Of a stretch of 41,595 nt of DNA, positions 1 to 7,762 are shown piece after piece (the first letter of the stretch is position 1; every line of letters starts with the position of its first letter). Under the pieces are notes generated by a model that was not told where the DNA came from, did no database searches, and worked only from the letters and a program-made list of their open reading frames with translations. The translations under genes and the position numbers were made by a program. Source of the stretch: Nevskia sp. (GTDB taxonomy: Bacteria > Pseudomonadota > Gammaproteobacteria > Nevskiales > Nevskiaceae); NCBI GenBank assembly GCA_016779605.1, contig JADHNH010000020.1, positions 1 to 41,595 of the forward strand, in the 5' to 3' direction.

Positions 1-136
1 GGTCGCGGCCCCATTCCAGCGTCGCGCGGAACGCCGCCACCGGCTTGGCGCCGGCGGCGTTCAGGCGCGCGCGCACACGCCGCGCGGAAAACACCGCGGC
101 GGCTTCGTCTTCGGCCAATTCGATTTCGGCGCCCAT
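1..136 (-). CDS. glnD: Probable GlnD (PII uridylyltransferase), N-terminal fragment
   Basis: An open frame runs leftward from an ATG at 134-136 to the window edge and encodes 45 residues beginning MGAEIELAEDEAAAVF. No domain is reached, so the sequence alone does not identify it. The call rests on synteny: glnD lies immediately downstream of map, on the same strand and divergent from rpsB, in many gammaproteobacteria. The family uridylylates and de-uridylylates PII proteins in nitrogen signalling, and its N-terminus is poorly conserved, which fits. The codon bias is high-GC like the neighbours. A search with the full gene beyond the edge would settle it. Confidence 0.5.
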   Translation of the reverse strand, partial: MGAEIELAEDEAAAVFSARRVRARLNAAGAKPVAAFRATLEWGRD

Positions 137-151
137 AAAGAAGCTAGTTTC

Positions 152-265
152 CGGTTTCCGGTTTCCAGTTTCCAGCCATCGCCCCAGCCGTGGTTCCAGC
201 CGCGGGTAACGCGCGGCGGCACCGGCCAGCGTCAGTCCCGCTTGGAAACTGGAAACCGGAAACCG
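152..265. repeat. Inverted repeat of GGAAACC-type heptamers
   Basis: The arms 152-174 and 243-265 are perfectly complementary over 23 bp and enclose about 68 bp. Each arm is itself built from near-tandem heptamers (GGAAACT, GGAAACC, GGAAACC in the right arm). The element fills the space between the glnD start and the map stop. The right arm ends just before the map stop codon, so a transcript through map could form a long hairpin here. The architecture resembles the GGAATCG heptamer element at the end of rnhB. I see no transposase or target-site duplication. Confidence 0.8.
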
Positions 266-271
266 CTGTCC

Positions 272-1060
272 TCACGGCGGCGTCTCGCCGTCGCGCAGGG
301 TGAGGATTTCGTAGCCGGTGTCGGTGACCAGCACGGTGTGCTCCCACTGGGCCGACAGCGAGTGGTCCTTGGTGACCACGGTCCAGCCGTCCGGCAGCAG
401 CTTCACCTCCGGCCGCCCGGCGTTGAGCATCGGTTCCACGGTGAAGGTCATGCCGGAAACCAATTCAAGCCCCGTGCCAGGCCGGCCGTAGTGCAGTACC
501 TGCGGGTCTTCGTGGAAGGCACGGCCGATGCCGTGGCCGCAGTACTCGCGTACCACCGAATAGCCGCGCGCCTCGGCCAGCTGCTGCACGGCATGGCCGA
601 CGTCGCCCAGGCGCGCGCCCGGGCGCACCTTGCGGATGCCGGCGAACATCGCCTCGCGGGTGGTTTCGGTGAGCCGGCGCGCCAGCACGGCGGGCTCGCC
701 GACGTAGAACATCTGGCTGGTGTCGCCGTGGAAGCCGTCCTTGATCACCGTGATGTCGACGTTGACGATATCGCCGCGCTTGAGCAGCTTGTCCCCCGGG
801 ATGCCGTGGCAGACAACGTGGTTGATCGAGGTGCAGATCGACTTGGGGAACGGCTGCCGGCCGGCCGAGCCGCCGTAGTTCAGCGGCGCGGCGATGCAGC
901 CGAGCTCGCCGACGATGAATTCATGGCACAGCCGGTCCAGCTCCGCGGTGCTCACGCCCGGGCGGACGTGCGGCTGGATCATGCTGAGCACGGCACCGGC
1001 GGCACGGCCTGCCGCGCGCATGCGCTGCTGCTCTTCAGGGGATTTGATCGTCACCGTCAT
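272..1060 (-). CDS. map: Methionine aminopeptidase type I
   Basis: This cytosolic metalloprotease removes the initiator methionine from nascent proteins. The 262-residue length is normal for the type Ia enzyme. All five metal ligands are visible in context: Asp in VNVDITV, Asp in FHGDTSQ, His in CGHGIG, Glu in TFTVEPM and Glu in AQWEHT. The substrate-site HEDPQV segment is also present. The ATG start is preceded by a run of purines (reading CCCCCCATG on the complementary side; the Shine-Dalgarno is not obvious). It is divergent from rpsB across a 300-bp control region and is followed on the same strand by the probable glnD, as in other gammaproteobacteria. Confidence 0.97.
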   Translation of the reverse strand: MTVTIKSPEEQQRMRAAGRAAGAVLSMIQPHVRPGVSTAELDRLCHEFIVGELGCIAAPLNYGGSAGRQPFPKSICTSINHVVCHGIPGDKLLKRGDIVNVDITVIKDGFHGDTSQMFYVGEPAVLARRLTETTREAMFAGIRKVRPGARLGDVGHAVQQLAEARGYSVVREYCGHGIGRAFHEDPQVLHYGRPGTGLELVSGMTFTVEPMLNAGRPEVKLLPDGWTVVTKDHSLSAQWEHTVLVTDTGYEILTLRDGETPP

Positions 1061-1080
1061 GGGGGGAAAAAGCGCGAGCG

Positions 1081-1108
1081 ATTTTAGACGATTTTATGAT
1101 TTTATAAT
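1081..1108 (-). promoter_or_regulatory. AT-rich island upstream of map, candidate promoter
   Basis: In otherwise GC-rich sequence, this stretch holds three ATTTTA boxes at 1081, 1091 and 1099, which read TAAAAT on the minus strand. It also has a TATAAT at 1103-1108 on the plus strand. TAAAAT is a good sigma-70 -10 element. I could not pair any of the boxes with a convincing -35 at 17 bp, so the exact promoter is unresolved. Its position, 20-50 bp upstream of the map start, fits a map promoter. The rest of the 1061-1360 gap holds the rpsB promoter and leader described separately. Confidence 0.4.
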
Positions 1109-1161
1109 GGGGGGGAATGCCTGGGCCGGCCGTCCGCGGGGCGTGCAAGCAACCGGATCGT

Positions 1162-1190
1162 TTGTTCCGCGGGGCCGCATATGGTATAAA
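1162..1190 (+). promoter_or_regulatory. Candidate sigma-70 promoter for rpsB-tsf
   Basis: A TTGTTC -35 box (1162-1167) and a TATAAA -10 box (1185-1190) are separated by exactly 17 bp, followed by a GC-rich discriminator (GCGCGCC) typical of stringently controlled ribosomal promoters. The predicted transcription start near 1197 leaves a leader of about 160 nt before rpsB. Confidence 0.65.
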
Positions 1191-1196
1191 GCGCGC

Positions 1197-1360
1197 CGCC
1201 GAAAGGCAATGATGTCCGGGCCCAAAGCCGGCGAAAACCATCCGGTTATCGCGTTCCGGCAGCCGCCCGGGCAAATCCATCCGCGCCCGTCCCTGGGTGC
1301 CCTCCGCAACGTCGGCGGGTGTACGCGCGCGGTCTGACCAAACCCAAGGAGAAATCTGCA
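1197..1360 (+). promoter_or_regulatory. rpsB 5' leader, candidate S2 autoregulatory region
   Basis: About 164 nt lie between the predicted transcription start and the rpsB ATG, with no alternative gene. In gammaproteobacteria the rpsB leader is known to be long and structured and to mediate repression by S2 protein. The length here matches that arrangement, but I have not folded it. A clean AAGGAGA Shine-Dalgarno sits about 9 nt before the start codon. The regulatory role is inferred from the family, not shown by the sequence. Confidence 0.4.
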
Positions 1361-2155
1361 ATGGCGAGCATCACCATGCGCCAGTTGCTGGAGGCCGGCG
1401 TCCATTTCGGCCACCGCACGCGCTACTGGAACCCCAAGATGGAAAGCTACATCTTCGGGGAACGCAACAAGATCCACATCATCAACCTCGAGCACACGCT
1501 GCCGCTGCTCAAGGACGCCTGCAACTTCGTCGGCAAGCTGGCGGCCAACGGTGGGCGCATCCTGTTCGTCGGCACCAAGCGCGCCGCCCGCGAGGCGGTC
1601 GAGGCCGAGGCGCAGCGCGCCGGCCAGCCCTACGTCAGCCAGCGCTGGCTCGGCGGCACCCTGACCAATTTCAAGACCATCAAGGGCTCGGTCAAGCGTC
1701 TCACCGAGATGGAAAAGCAGATCGAGGACGGCAGCATCAACCGCCTGTCCAAGAAAGAGCAGCTGCTGTTCAACCGCGAGCTGGAAAAGCTGCGCAAGTC
1801 CCTGGGCGGAATCAAGATCATGCCGAGCCTGCCGGACTGCCTGTTCGTCATCGACACCGGCTACGAGAACATCGCCGTGTCCGAGGCGCGCAAGCTCGGC
1901 ATCCCGGTGGTGGCGGTGGTCGACACCAACAACGACCCGGACGGCATCGACGTGGTGATTCCCGGCAACGACGACGCCACCCGCGCGATCCGCGTGTACA
2001 CGCAGTGCATCGCCGACGCCATCGTCGAGGGCCGCGGCACCAACACGGTCGGCCGCCCCGAGGAAGTCGTCGAGGTGGTCGACGAGGCCAAGCCGTCCAA
2101 CCGCCCGCGCCGGCCGCGCAAGCCCGGCGGCCGCGGCGACCGCCCCGACGCCTGA
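1361..2155 (+). CDS. rpsB: 30S ribosomal protein S2
   Basis: S2 is a protein of the small ribosomal subunit that bridges head and body and is needed to bind S1. The sequence begins [18 protein letters not shown] and carries the expected [11 protein letters not shown] and [12 protein letters not shown] segments. The [19 protein letters not shown] region also matches. The length is 264 residues, with a basic Arg/Pro-rich tail. The start at 1361 is set by an AAGGAGA Shine-Dalgarno; upstream in-frame codons lack one and would add non-conserved residues. It is the first gene of the rpsB-tsf operon, with a terminator-like hairpin before tsf that could set the S2:EF-Ts ratio. Confidence 0.98.
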   Translation: MASITMRQLLEAGVHFGHRTRYWNPKMESYIFGERNKIHIINLEHTLPLLKDACNFVGKLAANGGRILFVGTKRAAREAVEAEAQRAGQPYVSQRWLGGTLTNFKTIKGSVKRLTEMEKQIEDGSINRLSKKEQLLFNRELEKLRKSLGGIKIMPSLPDCLFVIDTGYENIAVSEARKLGIPVVAVVDTNNDPDGIDVVIPGNDDATRAIRVYTQCIADAIVEGRGTNTVGRPEEVVEVVDEAKPSNRPRRPRKPGGRGDRPDA

Positions 2156-2200
2156 GGCCGGCGCCCGACGCCGGCGTGAGAACACGGGTACCCGGATGCT

Positions 2201-2233
2201 GCCCGGCTCGCGACAGGCGCGCCGGGCGCTTTT
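2201..2233 (+). terminator. Terminator-like hairpin between rpsB and tsf
   Basis: GCCCGGC (2201-2207) and GCCGGGC (2221-2227) form a 7-bp GC stem with a 13-nt loop, followed by GCTTTT. The T-run is short, so partial termination or attenuation is more likely than a full stop. A partial terminator between these two genes is known in enterobacteria. A second GC hairpin, GCCGGCG/CGCCGGC, lies just after the rpsB stop. Confidence 0.45.
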
Positions 2234-2292
2234 CGGCCGTCACCGGCCCGGTCCGATGCCGGGCCCGGCCAACAGTTGAGGATCAGCCAAAG

Positions 2293-3177
2293 ATGAGCAC
2301 CCCCATTACCGCCGCCCTGGTGAAAGAACTGCGCGACCGCACCGGCGCGGGCATGAGCGACTGCAAGAAGGCGCTGGAAGCCACCGCCGGCGACGTCGAT
2401 TCGGCGGCCGAGAAGCTGCGCATCGAGGGCATGGCCAAGGCCGACAAGAAAGGCGCCCGCACCGCCGCCGAAGGCACCGTTGCCGCCGCCGCCGGCGCCG
2501 ACGCCATCGCCCTGGTCGAAGTCAACTGCGAAACCGACTTCGTCACCAAGGGTGCGGACTTCCAGGACCTGGCAGCCGCCGCCGCGCGCCTGGCGCTGGC
2601 CCACCGGCCGGCCACCGTGGAGGCGCTGCTGGCGCTGTCCGAGGGCGGCCAGACGCTGGAGGAAAAGCGCCGCGCCCTGGTCGCCAAGATCGGCGAGAAC
2701 ATGACCGTGCGCCGCTTCGAGATCGTCGCCAAGGCCGCCGGCCCGATCGCCCAGTACCTGCACGGCAACCGCATCGGCGTGGTGGTGGCGCTGGCCGCGG
2801 GCGATGCCGAGCTGGCCAAGGACCTGGCCATGCACGTGGCCGCCAGCCAGCCGCGCTACCTCGACGTCGCCGCGGTGCCGGCCGACGTGGTCGCCGCCGA
2901 GCGCAAGATCATCGAGGCGCAGACCGCCGAGCAGGCGCAGGGCAAGCCGGCCGAGATCGTGGCCAAGATGGTCGACGGCAAGCTGCGCAAGTTCCTGGCC
3001 GAAATCACCCTGCTGGGCCAGCCGTTCGTCAAGGACCCGGAGCAGACGGTGGAAAAGCTGCTGAAGTCGAAGAATGCCGCGGTCGCCCGCTTCGTGCGCA
3101 TCGCGGTGGGCGAGGGCATCGAAAAGAAGCAGACCGATTTCGCCGCCGAGGTGCTGTCGCAGGCCGGCATGCGCTGA
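2293..3177 (+). CDS. tsf: Translation elongation factor Ts
   Basis: EF-Ts is the guanine-nucleotide exchange factor that recycles EF-Tu-GDP. The N-terminal UBA-like domain contains the family signature VKELRDRTGAGMSDCKKAL, and the core has EVNCETDFVTK and the later KIGENMTVRRF segment. The length is 294 residues, which is normal. The ATG at 2293 follows the weak purine stretch GATCAGCCAAAG and is the only start giving the canonical MSTPITAALVKELRD beginning. It is the second gene of the rpsB operon. A strong terminator follows before pyrH. Confidence 0.97.
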   Translation: MSTPITAALVKELRDRTGAGMSDCKKALEATAGDVDSAAEKLRIEGMAKADKKGARTAAEGTVAAAAGADAIALVEVNCETDFVTKGADFQDLAAAAARLALAHRPATVEALLALSEGGQTLEEKRRALVAKIGENMTVRRFEIVAKAAGPIAQYLHGNRIGVVVALAAGDAELAKDLAMHVAASQPRYLDVAAVPADVVAAERKIIEAQTAEQAQGKPAEIVAKMVDGKLRKFLAEITLLGQPFVKDPEQTVEKLLKSKNAAVARFVRIAVGEGIEKKQTDFAAEVLSQAGMR

Positions 3178-3270
3178 GCGCGGAAAAAACCGCCGGCGCG
3201 CGGCAACAGGCCGCGGGCTTGCTGTAGAATGCGCGCCAAGTCGTTGATCTAAGCGCCAACGTTTGTGAAA

Positions 3271-3300
3271 CAAGGCCCCGGCGACGGGGCCTTGCTTTAT
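3271..3300 (+). terminator. Intrinsic terminator between tsf and pyrH
   Basis: CAAGGCCCCG (3271-3280) and CGGGGCCTTG (3285-3294) form a perfect 10-bp stem closed by a GCGA tetraloop of the GNRA class, followed by CTTTAT. It separates the ribosomal operon from pyrH. A -10-like TAGAAT (3225-3230) lies upstream of it, so if that box is used, the hairpin would sit in the pyrH leader and could act as an attenuator. Confidence 0.8.
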
Positions 3301-3360
3301 GGCCTGCGAACAAGCCTTGCGCGCCCGCGTTGCCGCCCGCGATTGTGAATGGAGTCCGTC

Positions 3361-4083
3361 TTGAGCCAGCCGCCAGCCTATAAGCGTGTACTCGTAAAGC
3401 TGTCCGGGGAAGCGCTGATGGGGGACATGGACTACGGCATCGCCCCGCCGGTCATGCAGGCGCTGGCCGCGGAGATCAAGGAAGTGGCGGACCTGGGGAC
3501 GCAGGTCGCCATCGTCGTCGGCGGCGGCAACATCTTCCGCGGCGAAGGCCTGGCGCGCGGCGGCATGGACCGCGTCACCGGCGACCAGATGGGCATGCTG
3601 GCGACGGTGATCAACGCCCTGGCGATCCAGGACGCGATCGAGCGCATCGGCCTGTCGGCGCGGGTGCAGTCGGCCATCCGCATCAACGAGGTCTGCGAGG
3701 ACTACATCCGCCGCCGCGCGATCCGCCACCTGGAAAAAGGCCGCATCGTCGTGTTCGCCGCCGGCACCGGCAACCCGTTCTTCACCACCGACTCCGCCGC
3801 CGCGCTGCGCGCCATCGAGATCAACGCCGACCTGCTGCTGAAGGCGACCAAGGTCGACGGCATCTACACCGCCGACCCGCACAAGGACCCCACCGCCAGC
3901 CGCTACGATACGATCACCTACGACGATGCGCTGTACAAGCGCCTCGGCGTGATGGACCAGACCGCGCTGGTGCTGTGCCGGGACAACCGCATCCGGCTGC
4001 GGGTCTACGACATGAGCCGGCCGGGCGCGCTGCTGCGCATCGTGCAGGGCGACACCACCATCGGCACGCTGGTCAAGGATTAA
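3361..4083 (+). CDS. pyrH: UMP kinase
   Basis: This hexameric amino-acid-kinase-family enzyme phosphorylates UMP to UDP in pyrimidine synthesis. The phosphate-binding KLSGEALMG motif, the VGGGNIFRG loop, [13 protein letters not shown] and the [12 protein letters not shown] segment are all visible. I chose the TTG at 3361 because GGAG lies 6 nt before it and the product then begins [17 protein letters not shown], the usual length. An in-frame ATG at 3349 would add four residues but has no Shine-Dalgarno. It leads the pyrH-frr-uppS-cdsA cluster. Confidence 0.96.
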   Translation: MSQPPAYKRVLVKLSGEALMGDMDYGIAPPVMQALAAEIKEVADLGTQVAIVVGGGNIFRGEGLARGGMDRVTGDQMGMLATVINALAIQDAIERIGLSARVQSAIRINEVCEDYIRRRAIRHLEKGRIVVFAAGTGNPFFTTDSAAALRAIEINADLLLKATKVDGIYTADPHKDPTASRYDTITYDDALYKRLGVMDQTALVLCRDNRIRLRVYDMSRPGALLRIVQGDTTIGTLVKD

Positions 4084-4152
4084 GCAGCCGGCGGGGCTGG
4101 CCGAGCCGCGCCGCCGCACCTGGCCACGGCCGCCGGAATACGAGGAGCAGTG

Positions 4153-4710
4153 ATGATCGACGACATCCGCAAAGACGCCGCCGCGCGCATGCAGAAGTGC
4201 CTGGACGTGCTCAAGCAGGCGCTCACCAGGCTGCGCACCGGCCGTGCCAACACCGCCCTGCTCGAGCATATCCGGGTGGACTACTACGGCAACGAGACGC
4301 CGCTGACCCAGGTGGCCAGCGTGGTGGTGGAGGATGCCCGCACCATCTCCATCGCGCCGTGGGAGAAGAACATGGTGCAGGTGGTGGAAAAGGCGATCCT
4401 CGCCTCCGATCTCGGCCTGACGCCGAACACCGCCGGCACCACCATCCGCATCAACCTGCCGGCCCTCACCGAAGAGCGCCGCCGCGAGCTGATCAAGGTG
4501 GTGAAGGCCGAGACCGAGCAGGCGCGGGTGGCAATCCGCAACGTGCGCCGCGACGCCAACCAGGACATCAAGGAGATGGCCAAGGAAAAGCTCATCACCG
4601 GCGACGAGGAAAAGAAGGGCGAAGCCGAGATCCAGAAGCTCACCGACCAGTTTGTCGCCAAGGCCGACGAAGTGATGGCGGCCAAGGAAAAAGAACTGCT
4701 TGCGGTCTGA
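4153..4710 (+). CDS. frr: Ribosome recycling factor
   Basis: RRF splits post-termination ribosomes together with EF-G. The product is 185 residues, exactly the family norm. It contains LRTGRANTALLEHIRVDYYG, the insert with TPLTQVASVVVEDART, and the C-terminal RDANQDIKEMAKEKLI helix. GAGGAG ends 5 nt before the ATG at 4153, which decides against the GTG one codon upstream. Its last bases overlap the earliest possible start of uppS, so translation may be coupled. Confidence 0.97.
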   Translation: MIDDIRKDAAARMQKCLDVLKQALTRLRTGRANTALLEHIRVDYYGNETPLTQVASVVVEDARTISIAPWEKNMVQVVEKAILASDLGLTPNTAGTTIRINLPALTEERRRELIKVVKAETEQARVAIRNVRRDANQDIKEMAKEKLITGDEEKKGEAEIQKLTDQFVAKADEVMAAKEKELLAV

Positions 4711-5425
4711 CCCGGTGGCGAGCCCGGCGGCTGCCGGCGCGGCGCCGCGCCACGTGGCCGTGATCATGGACGGCAACGGCCGCTGGGCCCGGCAGCGCCA
4801 CCGGCCGCGCGCCGCCGGCCACCAGGCGGGCGTGCGCGCCGCGCGCGAGGTGGTGCGCGTCTGCCGCGACCGCAAGGTGGAAGTGCTCACCCTGTTCGCC
4901 TTCAGCCAGGAGAACTGGCAGCGGCCGGCCAACGAAGTCGGCCTGTTGATGGAGCTGTTCGTGCGCACGCTGGGCCGCGAGATCGAAAGCCTGCACCGCA
5001 ACGAGGTGCGCATCCGCTTCATCGGCGACCACGCGCCGTTTCCGCCGCGCCTGCGCGAGCTGATGCAAAAGGCCGAAGCGCGCACCGCCGGCAACGGCAG
5101 GCTGACCCTGGCCATCGCCGCCGGCTACGGCGGCCAGTGGGACATCCTGCAGGCCGCACGCGCCGTCTGCGCCGCCGGCGAGCCCTTCAGCGCGGCCAAC
5201 CTCGAGGCGCGGCTCAACACCTTCGGCCTGCCGCACCCGGACCTGCTGATCCGCACCGGCGGCGAGCGCCGCATCAGCAATTTCCTGATCTGGCAGATGG
5301 CCTACGCCGAGCTGTACTTCACCGACACCCTGTGGCCGGACTTCCGCGAGGCGGATTTCGACGCCGCGCTGGCCTGGTATGCCGGACGGGATCGGCGTTT
5401 CGGCCGTGTCGCGGAGCAGGCCTGA
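4700..5425 (+). CDS. uppS: Undecaprenyl diphosphate synthase
   Basis: This cis-prenyltransferase adds eight IPP units to FPP to make undecaprenyl-PP, the carrier for peptidoglycan and O-antigen. The catalytic and pyrophosphate-binding motif HVAVIMDGNGRWA is near residue 18. FAFSQENWQRP and the C-terminal PDLLIRTGGERRISNFLIWQ motif are intact. The start is uncertain: TTG at 4700 overlaps frr and has AAGGA about 10 nt upstream, whereas GTG at 4715 gives a shorter N-terminus. Its IPP would have to come from the mevalonate genes on the right if MEP is absent. Confidence 0.96.
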   Translation: MRSDPVASPAAAGAAPRHVAVIMDGNGRWARQRHRPRAAGHQAGVRAAREVVRVCRDRKVEVLTLFAFSQENWQRPANEVGLLMELFVRTLGREIESLHRNEVRIRFIGDHAPFPPRLRELMQKAEARTAGNGRLTLAIAAGYGGQWDILQAARAVCAAGEPFSAANLEARLNTFGLPHPDLLIRTGGERRISNFLIWQMAYAELYFTDTLWPDFREADFDAALAWYAGRDRRFGRVAEQA

Positions 5426-5427
5426 GC

Positions 5428-6252
5428 ATGCTGCTCAAACGCGTGCTGACCGCGCTGGCGCTGTTGCCGCCGGTGCTGGCGGCGATCTGGTTTGCGCCGC
5501 CGGCGGCGCTGTACGCGCTGTTTGCCGCCGCCGCCTTGCTGGCCGCCTGGGAATGGACCGCGCTGATGGGCCTGTCGCAGCCGCCGCGCAACGGCGCGCG
5601 CGCGCTCTACGTGGCCGGCTCGGCCGGCGTGCTGGCGGCCGGCTGGTTGGTCCAGGCGCACTGGGGCTGGCTGGCGGCGGCCGCAGCCGCCTGGTGGGCG
5701 GTGGCGCTGTGCCTGCTGCCCGGCTTTCCCGGCAACCTGGAGCGCCGCCGTCCGCCACTGCTGCTGCTCGGCGCACTGGGCCAGCTGCTCTGGCTGCCCA
5801 CGGTGACCTCGCTGTGCCTGCTGCGGCAGTCGTCCGCCGGCCCGCGCAGCCTGCTGTTCGTGTTCGTGCTGGTGTGGGCGGCCGATGTCGGCGCCTATTT
5901 CGCCGGCCGCGCGCTGGGGCGGCACAAGCTGGCGCCGCGGGTGTCGCCCGGCAAGACGGTCGAGGGCGCCGTCGGCGGCCTGCTGCTGAGCCTGGTGTGG
6001 GCCGTGGCTGCGATGCGGCCGGTGTTCGGCACCGCCGATGCCGGCGCGGCGGCCAGGCTGCTCGCGCTGTGCCTGCTGGCGGCGGTGGCGTCGATCGTCG
6101 GCGACCTGTCGATCAGCATGTTCAAGCGGCTGTCGGGCGTGAAGGACAGCGGCAAGCTGCTGCCCGGGCACGGCGGCATCCTGGACCGCATCGACAGCCT
6201 GATGGCGGCCGCGCCGGTGATGGCGCTGGGCCTGCGCTGGCTTGCGCCATGA
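5428..6252 (+). CDS. cdsA: Phosphatidate cytidylyltransferase
   Basis: This inner-membrane enzyme makes CDP-diacylglycerol from phosphatidate and CTP, the precursor of all phospholipids. The 274-residue protein is a chain of hydrophobic segments. It ends with the CdsA signature SMFKRLSGVKDSGKLLPGHG followed by GILDRIDS, matching the S-x-x-K-R-x4-K-D...H-G-G-x-x-D-R pattern. The ATG lies 2 nt after the uppS stop. In relatives the next gene would often be dxr; here rseP follows after about 144 bp. Confidence 0.96.
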   Translation: MLLKRVLTALALLPPVLAAIWFAPPAALYALFAAAALLAAWEWTALMGLSQPPRNGARALYVAGSAGVLAAGWLVQAHWGWLAAAAAAWWAVALCLLPGFPGNLERRRPPLLLLGALGQLLWLPTVTSLCLLRQSSAGPRSLLFVFVLVWAADVGAYFAGRALGRHKLAPRVSPGKTVEGAVGGLLLSLVWAVAAMRPVFGTADAGAAARLLALCLLAAVASIVGDLSISMFKRLSGVKDSGKLLPGHGGILDRIDSLMAAAPVMALGLRWLAP

Positions 6253-6396
6253 GCGGCGGCGGCGGTTCTTGGGTAATCTTCACATCTTTGCCGGGGCGTC
6301 GGTCGCCGCTGGCTTTACGCGGCCGGCGCAGCCTGGCCTTGCGGGCAAGCGGATGCGCGGCGGCCGCCCGGCCGACCCGTGCAGGAGGTTGCAGCG
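6253..6396 (+). other. Short cdsA-rseP gap where dxr is expected
   Basis: Pseudomonads and xanthomonads carry dxr (about 1.2 kb) between cdsA and rseP; enterobacteria have it between frr and uppS. Both junctions are closed here. The frr-uppS junction overlaps, and this one has about 144 bp that encodes nothing resembling the Dxr N-terminus (GSTGSIG) or any conserved domain. I see no clear terminator or promoter in it. It contains several short GC-rich runs and ends with the rseP Shine-Dalgarno. Confidence 0.7.
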
Positions 6397-7761
6397 GTGC
6401 TTGAAATCTTGCGGAACCTGTTTTCCTACATCCTCGCCATCGGCGTGCTGGTTTCCTTCCACGAATTCGGCCATTTCTGGATGGCGCGGCGCTTTGGCGT
6501 GAAGGTGCTGCGGTTTTCGGTCGGATTCGGCAACCCGATCTGGCGCCGCCGCGGGCGCGACGGCGTGGAGTACCTGCTCGGCTCCATCCCGCTGGGCGGC
6601 TACGTCAAGCTGCTCGACGAGCGCGAGGGGCCGGTGGCGCCGGCGGACCTGCCGCGGGCATTCAACCGCAAGCCGGTGGCCGCGCGCATCGCGGTGTTCG
6701 CCGCCGGCCCGGCGTTCAATTTCCTCCTCGCGGTGGTCTGCTACTGGGCCATGTACGTGATCGGCATTCCCGGCGTGAAGCCGCTGCTGGCCGAGCCGCC
6801 GGGCGGATCGGCGGCGGCGGTGGCCGGGCTGCACGAAGGCGACCTGGTGACGGCGCTGGACGACCGCGCCGTGCAGACCTGGTCGGACCTGCGCACCCGG
6901 CTGGTGAAGGCCACGCTGGGCGGCGAGCCGCTGCGCCTGGAAGTGCGCGACCGCGCCGGCAAGCTGCGCGCGGTGGCGCTGGATTCGGCCAGGGTGAGCG
7001 TGGACCCGCAGCGGCTGTTCGACGATCTCGGGCTGTCCATGTACCAGCCGCCGATCCCGCCGGTGCTCGGCGAGATCCTGCCGGGCCATCCGGCCGAGCA
7101 GGCCGGCTTCAAGCCCGGCGACCGGCTCGTCGCCGCCGGCGGCGCGCCGATCGCCTCGTTCCAGGAATTCCAGCGGGTGGTGTCGGCGCACCCCGGCGAG
7201 GTGCTCAAGGTCACCGTGGAGCGCGCCGGGGCGCGCCTGGACCTGTCGGTGATCCCGGTGCGCGTGCGCGAGGACGGCGTCGGCTACGTGCGCATCGGTG
7301 CGCGGCCCGCGGCGATGGCGGACAACGCCGCTTTGTGGCACGATTTGCAGGCGCAGCAGCGGTTTGGCGCGGCGGCGGCGGTACCGGAGGCATTGCGGCA
7401 GACCTGGGACATGTCCACCGTGGTGGCGGAGTTCCTGTACCGCATGCTGCTGGGCGAAATTTCGATCAAAAACATCAGCGGGCCGATCAATACCGCGGAA
7501 ACTGCAGGCTACGCGGTGAGCATCGGCTTGTCGGCGTTCCTCGGATTCATCGCCTTCGTCAGCCTGAACCTCGGAATCTTCAACCTGCTGCCGATTCCGG
7601 TGCTGGATGGAGGGCAGATTTTTTACGGGCTGGTGGAGGCGGCCAAGGGGTCGCCGCTGTCGGAGCGCGCCCAGGCCCTGGGACAGCAGGTCGGGGTGGT
7701 ACTGCTGGTGCTGTTGATGGGCTTGGCCTTCTACAACGATTTGGCGCGCCACGTGGGTTGA
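6397..7761 (+). CDS. rseP: RseP, site-2 intramembrane zinc metalloprotease
   Basis: RseP cleaves RseA within the membrane during the sigma-E envelope-stress response and clears signal-peptide remnants. The catalytic HEFGH (HExxH) is in the first membrane segment. Two central PDZ domains follow (for example EAGFKPGDRLVAA-like text near residue 230). The C-terminal membrane part has NLLPIPVLDGGQIFY, the conserved LDG motif. The start at GTG 6397 is set by AGGAGGT 7 nt upstream; an earlier in-frame GTG at 6379 has none. The total length is 454 residues. bamA starts 1 nt after the stop, so the two are co-transcribed. Confidence 0.95.
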   Translation: MLEILRNLFSYILAIGVLVSFHEFGHFWMARRFGVKVLRFSVGFGNPIWRRRGRDGVEYLLGSIPLGGYVKLLDEREGPVAPADLPRAFNRKPVAARIAVFAAGPAFNFLLAVVCYWAMYVIGIPGVKPLLAEPPGGSAAAVAGLHEGDLVTALDDRAVQTWSDLRTRLVKATLGGEPLRLEVRDRAGKLRAVALDSARVSVDPQRLFDDLGLSMYQPPIPPVLGEILPGHPAEQAGFKPGDRLVAAGGAPIASFQEFQRVVSAHPGEVLKVTVERAGARLDLSVIPVRVREDGVGYVRIGARPAAMADNAALWHDLQAQQRFGAAAAVPEALRQTWDMSTVVAEFLYRMLLGEISIKNISGPINTAETAGYAVSIGLSAFLGFIAFVSLNLGIFNLLPIPVLDGGQIFYGLVEAAKGSPLSERAQALGQQVGVVLLVLLMGLAFYNDLARHVG

Positions 7762-7762
7762 C

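Noticed and set aside
1103-1108. Plus-strand TATAAT as the rpsB promoter
   Set aside because: It has no -35 at 16-18 bp, and a better-spaced promoter lies at 1162-1190.
1861-5115. 1084-residue open frame on the minus strand
   Set aside because: It lies antisense to rpsB, tsf, pyrH, frr and uppS, all of which have full conserved motifs. It is an artefact of high GC3.
6253-6396. Possible dxr remnant between cdsA and rseP
   Set aside because: I compared the gap by eye with Dxr motifs such as GSTGSIG and the N-terminal Rossmann segment in all frames and saw no match.
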